NCBI GenBank assembly: GCA_034003955.1 | Contig: JAVEXO010000055.1 | Coordinates: 1 to 16,407, forward strand | DNA: 16,407 nucleotides | Origin: SZUA-370 sp034003955 | GTDB lineage: Bacteria; Spirochaetota; Spirochaetia; Treponematales; UBA12059 | Reading direction: 5' to 3' | Shown: in pieces, positions 14,125-16,407 of the stretch | Layout of the letters: each line of letters starts with the position of its first letter | How positions within the stretch are numbered: position 1 is the first letter of the stretch | Translations under genes and position numbers: made by a program | The notes under the pieces: generated by a model | Told to the model about the DNA's origin: nothing | Database searches by the model: none | The model's input: only the letters and a program-made list of their open reading frames with translations

Positions 14125-14625
14125 CTACTCCTTCATTGCATCGCCGCAGCCATGTTCGGGACAATCCGATCCATGGCGCGACAGAAAAAACTCAGATGCC
14201 TTGGTAAGTAATGCTGCCAGTTGGGCCCCATCCTTTGCTCCGAGAAAATCGACCAGTGCCATGGCTTCATCCAGTGCCTGCTTGTGAAATGATTCGGCCA
14301 TGGAACGGCCACTTGGAGACAGTCGAACGCGTATTACCCTGCGGTCGCTCTGATCGTTGTATCGCTCTACCAGTCCCCTCGAAACGAGGGCGTCTACCAT
14401 CTGGCTGACAGTCGGCGGCTTTACGCCGAGACATGTTGCCAGGTCTCCTATACGAATCCCTGAATCTGCTGCCTCATGGGATAGTCTATGTATAAGATGA
14501 AATTCTCCTGGACGGCCGGCGTGGCCAAATCCCGGGCGGCGTTTTAGCGGGGCTATTGAGCGAAACGCCTCGAAAAGCCTGTGCGCGACGAGTTTTGTCG
14601 ATAGATTGTTGTCTTTGGGGTCCAT
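14125..14625 (-). CDS. MarR-family transcriptional regulator
   Basis: The 166-aa protein has the MarR winged helix-turn-helix at about 45-110: IRIGDLATCLGVKPPTVSQMVDALVSRGLVER, then the wing NDQSDRRVIRVRLSPSG with the conserved Asp-Arg-Arg. Long N- and C-terminal helices form the dimer interface. The C-terminus ends in an unusual CPEHGCG patch (two Cys, one His) that could bind metal or sense thiol stress. It probably represses the whole downstream operon (two ABC exporter genes and the oxidoreductase), with derepression by ligand. The start at 14625 has a GGAG site 4-5 nt upstream. Three TTAG-N5-CTAA boxes cover its promoter, indicating autoregulation. Confidence 0.92.
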   Translation of the reverse strand: MDPKDNNLSTKLVAHRLFEAFRSIAPLKRRPGFGHAGRPGEFHLIHRLSHEAADSGIRIGDLATCLGVKPPTVSQMVDALVSRGLVERYNDQSDRRVIRVRLSPSGRSMAESFHKQALDEAMALVDFLGAKDGAQLAALLTKASEFFLSRHGSDCPEHGCGDAMKE

Positions 14626-14638
14626 GTGTCTCCATAGC

Positions 14639-14683
14639 TTAGGTATGCTAATTGTTAGCGAACCTAAATATAAGTGTGCCTAA
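14639..14683. promoter_or_regulatory. three tandem MarR operator boxes, 16-bp pitch
   Basis: TTAG-N5-CTAA occurs at 14639-14651 (TTAGGTATGCTAA) and 14655-14667 (TTAGCGAACCTAA). A third near-match lies at 14671-14683 (TAAGTGTGCCTAA, one mismatch in the eight defined positions). Starts are exactly 16 bp apart. One box lies between -35 and -10, one over the -10 edge and transcription start, and one just downstream, so occupancy would shut the promoter. The regulator is presumably the adjacent MarR protein. Confidence 0.7.
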
Positions 14684-14695
14684 ATTAATAGTCAA
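14667..14695 (-). promoter_or_regulatory. marR operon promoter (TTGACT-17-TATATT)
   Basis: On the minus strand -35 TTGACT (14690-14695) and -10 TATATT (14667-14672) are separated by 17 bp, a strong sigma-70-type promoter. Transcription should start near 14660, giving a leader of about 35 nt that contains the marR ribosome binding site. Confidence 0.7.
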
Positions 14696-14731
14696 TACCG
14701 TTAAAGGCACTTAGCGTAAGGGCCTTGCTAT

Positions 14732-14740
14732 TGTTATACT
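14732..14740 (+). promoter_or_regulatory. extended -10 promoter of ygiQ, apparently leaderless
   Basis: TGTTATACT is an extended -10 (TG-n-TATACT) ending at 14740. The expected transcription start is 14747, which is the A of the ATG. No ribosome binding site is present before the ATG, consistent with leaderless initiation. No clear -35 is seen, as is common for extended -10 promoters. Confidence 0.5.
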
Positions 14741-14746
14741 GGTACC

Positions 14747-16407
14747 ATGCCTAGTTTCCTGCCCACAACGAGAGCCGAGCTTAATGCGCGGCGTATTAAA
14801 CGCCTCGACTTTATAGTGATAAGCGGAGACGCCTATGTCGATCACCCTTCCTTCGGTGCGGCTATCATAGCTCGCCATCTTGAGAGCCAAGGCTATACGG
14901 TCGGGATCATAGCCAGGCCCGATCCGTCAGACGTTGAGACGTTCCGTGCCCTGGGGCGCCCGCGCTTGGCATTCCTCGTGGCGGGCGGCGCCATAGACGC
15001 CATGGTATGCAAGTATACGGCAAACAGAAAGCCGCGCTCAGAGGATGAGTACGCTCCTGGCGCAGACCCGAGCCTGTGCCGTGGCCCCGACGGCTCCATC
15101 CATGAATTCATGGTAAACGGCAAGAAGGCAAACGCGAGGCCAGACAAGACGGTCATAGCCTACTCGGTAAAGTGTAGAGAGGCGTATAAGGGTGTTCCTC
15201 TCATAGCCGGCGGCTTGGAGGCCTCGTTAAGGAGACTGTCCCACTACGATTACCTCTCCGATACCGTACGAAAACCAATGGTGGTAGACGCCAAGGCAGA
15301 CCTGGTCGTGTACGGCATGGGTGAGCGGGCCATCACAGAGATAGCCTCGCGCCTGGCGGAACGCTCGGATGCCTTGGGTGGTGTCTGCCTCGGCGATCCG
15401 GCGGGAGGCTCTGAGCCGTCCTTCGACCCGGCCTTGCTACGCGGTATACGGGGCACCGTATGGCGCTGCTCCAAGGCAATCGACCTGCCCACAGAGGCGA
15501 TACGACTGCCTGCACACGAGGCGGCGGCTGGCGACACACGAGTCTTTGCCGAGTCATTTGCCATCCAGTACCGCAACACGGATCCCGGTACCGCCGTACC
15601 CTTAATAGAAGAGGCCGCCGGCCAGTTCGTCGTTCAGGAGAAGCCACAGCCACCATTATCTAGAGCCGAGCTGGACGCCGTGTATGCCCTGCACTTCGAG
15701 CGCGCCTGGCATCCGGTTTATACCGCCTTTAAGGGTGTGCCGGCCCTGGCCGAGGTGCAATTCAGCATCACATCATGCCGCGGCTGCTACGGTGCCTGCG
15801 CCTTCTGCGCGCTGGCATTCCACCAGGGCCGGATTGTATCGGGTAGATCCAAAGAGTCTATAGTCGCCGAGGCAAGGACCCTGACAGGGCTCAAGGGCTT
15901 CAAGGGTTATATACACGACATAGGCGGCCCTACAGCCAACTTCCGCGGCCCTGCCTGCAAGAAGCAGGAGGGAGGCTCTGCCTGCGTGGACAGGCGCTGC
16001 CTTGTGCCCGAGCCCTGCCCGTCCCTTGAGGTTGATCACCGTGAGTACATAGGAATACTGAGGGCGGTGAGGACCTTGCCCGGGGTCAAGAAGGCATTCA
16101 TACGTTCAGGCATACGCTTCGACTATGTGATGGCCGATAAAAACCCTGGCTTCATACGTGAATTGGCCCTCCACCATGTGTCCGGCCAACTTAAAGTTGC
16201 CCCTGAACACGTATCCGACAGGGTGCTCAGGCTGATGGGAAAACCCCCTCGCAGGGTCTATGACGCCTTTGCCAGGGACTGGTCGGCTATAAATACCGAG
16301 CTCGGTCTTAAGCAGTACATCGAGCCGTACTTCATAGCCTCCCACCCGGGTGCCGAGTTGTCCGATGCCATAGAGCTGGCCGAGTACCTGCGTGATTGTG
16401 GATTCGT
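14747..16407 (+). CDS. ygiQ: YgiQ-family radical SAM protein (5' part; 3' end outside window)
   Basis: The frame opens at ATG 14747 and remains open for 553 complete codons to the window edge. The YgiQ family is about 600-740 aa, so the C-terminus is missing. The N-terminal region has the family hallmarks FLPTTRAEL, GDAYVDHPSFG, GIIARPD and the long AGGLEASLRR stretch, resembling a B12-binding-like domain. The radical SAM CX3CX2C motif is Cys347, Cys351 and Cys354 (CYGACAFC), followed by the TIM-barrel segments GYIHDIGGPTANF and the Cys-rich insert CKKQEGGSACVDRRCLVPEPCP. The reaction catalysed by YgiQ proteins is unknown. The start is supported by agreement with the family N-terminus although no ribosome binding site precedes it. 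The gene diverges from the marR operon; their promoters are separate, but the MarR boxes lie about 50-100 bp upstream of its -10. Confidence 0.93.
   Translation, partial: MPSFLPTTRAELNARRIKRLDFIVISGDAYVDHPSFGAAIIARHLESQGYTVGIIARPDPSDVETFRALGRPRLAFLVAGGAIDAMVCKYTANRKPRSEDEYAPGADPSLCRGPDGSIHEFMVNGKKANARPDKTVIAYSVKCREAYKGVPLIAGGLEASLRRLSHYDYLSDTVRKPMVVDAKADLVVYGMGERAITEIASRLAERSDALGGVCLGDPAGGSEPSFDPALLRGIRGTVWRCSKAIDLPTEAIRLPAHEAAAGDTRVFAESFAIQYRNTDPGTAVPLIEEAAGQFVVQEKPQPPLSRAELDAVYALHFERAWHPVYTAFKGVPALAEVQFSITSCRGCYGACAFCALAFHQGRIVSGRSKESIVAEARTLTGLKGFKGYIHDIGGPTANFRGPACKKQEGGSACVDRRCLVPEPCPSLEVDHREYIGILRAVRTLPGVKKAFIRSGIRFDYVMADKNPGFIRELALHHVSGQLKVAPEHVSDRVLRLMGKPPRRVYDAFARDWSAINTELGLKQYIEPYFIASHPGAELSDAIELAEYLRDCGF

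Noticed and set aside
14893..16345. Several 79-109-codon minus-strand frames across the right end
   Set aside because: They are antisense to the ygiQ reading frame, which has clear radical SAM motifs; the antisense frames are low-complexity Arg/Ser/Pro-rich shadows.

Overview
The window is chromosomal bacterial DNA of moderately high G+C, except for an AT-rich left end (positions 1-200 are about 36% G+C by my count). Several genes point to an anaerobe or microaerophile: a class-I-type hybrid cluster protein with its ferredoxin, a TtcA-like Fe-S tRNA thiolase, and a YgiQ-type radical SAM protein. The phylum cannot be fixed from the sequence alone; a spirochaete-like or Clostridia-like anaerobe is a guess. 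Genes are tightly packed, with several ATGA (4-bp) overlaps. No rRNA, tRNA, CRISPR array, transposase or phage gene was seen.

Layout. (1) 1-200, minus: 3'-truncated gene for a small AT-rich membrane protein. (2) 354-3732, minus: a likely nitrosative-stress unit in the order Rrf2-family Fe-S regulator, ferredoxin-like protein, hybrid cluster protein (hcp). An operator-like inverted repeat lies on the -10 of the regulator's promoter, and an unusual repetitive leader precedes hcp. (3) 3848-4947, plus: an unrecognised 103-aa protein translationally coupled to NudC (NADH pyrophosphatase / NAD-RNA decapping Nudix enzyme), behind a promoter carrying a perfect 14-bp palindrome. (4) 4922-5644, minus: TtcA-like tRNA thiolation enzyme, convergent with and overlapping nudC. 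(5) 5779-9413, plus: a four-gene operon of SPFH-domain membrane protein, 55-aa ribbon-helix-helix (RHH) protein, ABC ATPase and large ABC permease, preceded by tandem 11-bp GATATC-cored repeats that would suit an RHH repressor. (6) 9422-14625, minus: MarR regulator, two half-transporters forming a heterodimeric ABC exporter (one with a degenerate ATP site), and an MDR-type quinone/alcohol oxidoreductase. Three evenly spaced TTAG-N5-CTAA boxes cover the marR promoter. (7) 14747 to the right edge, plus: N-terminal 553 residues of a YgiQ-family radical SAM protein.

How the parts work together. The left unit probably senses NO or redox stress through an Fe-S regulator and answers with Hcp. The right unit looks like a MarR-controlled drug or toxicant efflux and detoxification operon. 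The central SPFH-RHH-ABC operon is the least understood part and the best candidate for an undescribed system: a membrane scaffold, a probable autorepressor and a transporter made from one message. A recurring feature is that three genes (rrf2, ttcA, ygiQ) have -10 elements placed so that transcription would begin at or within about 3 nt of the start codon, which suggests leaderless mRNAs.
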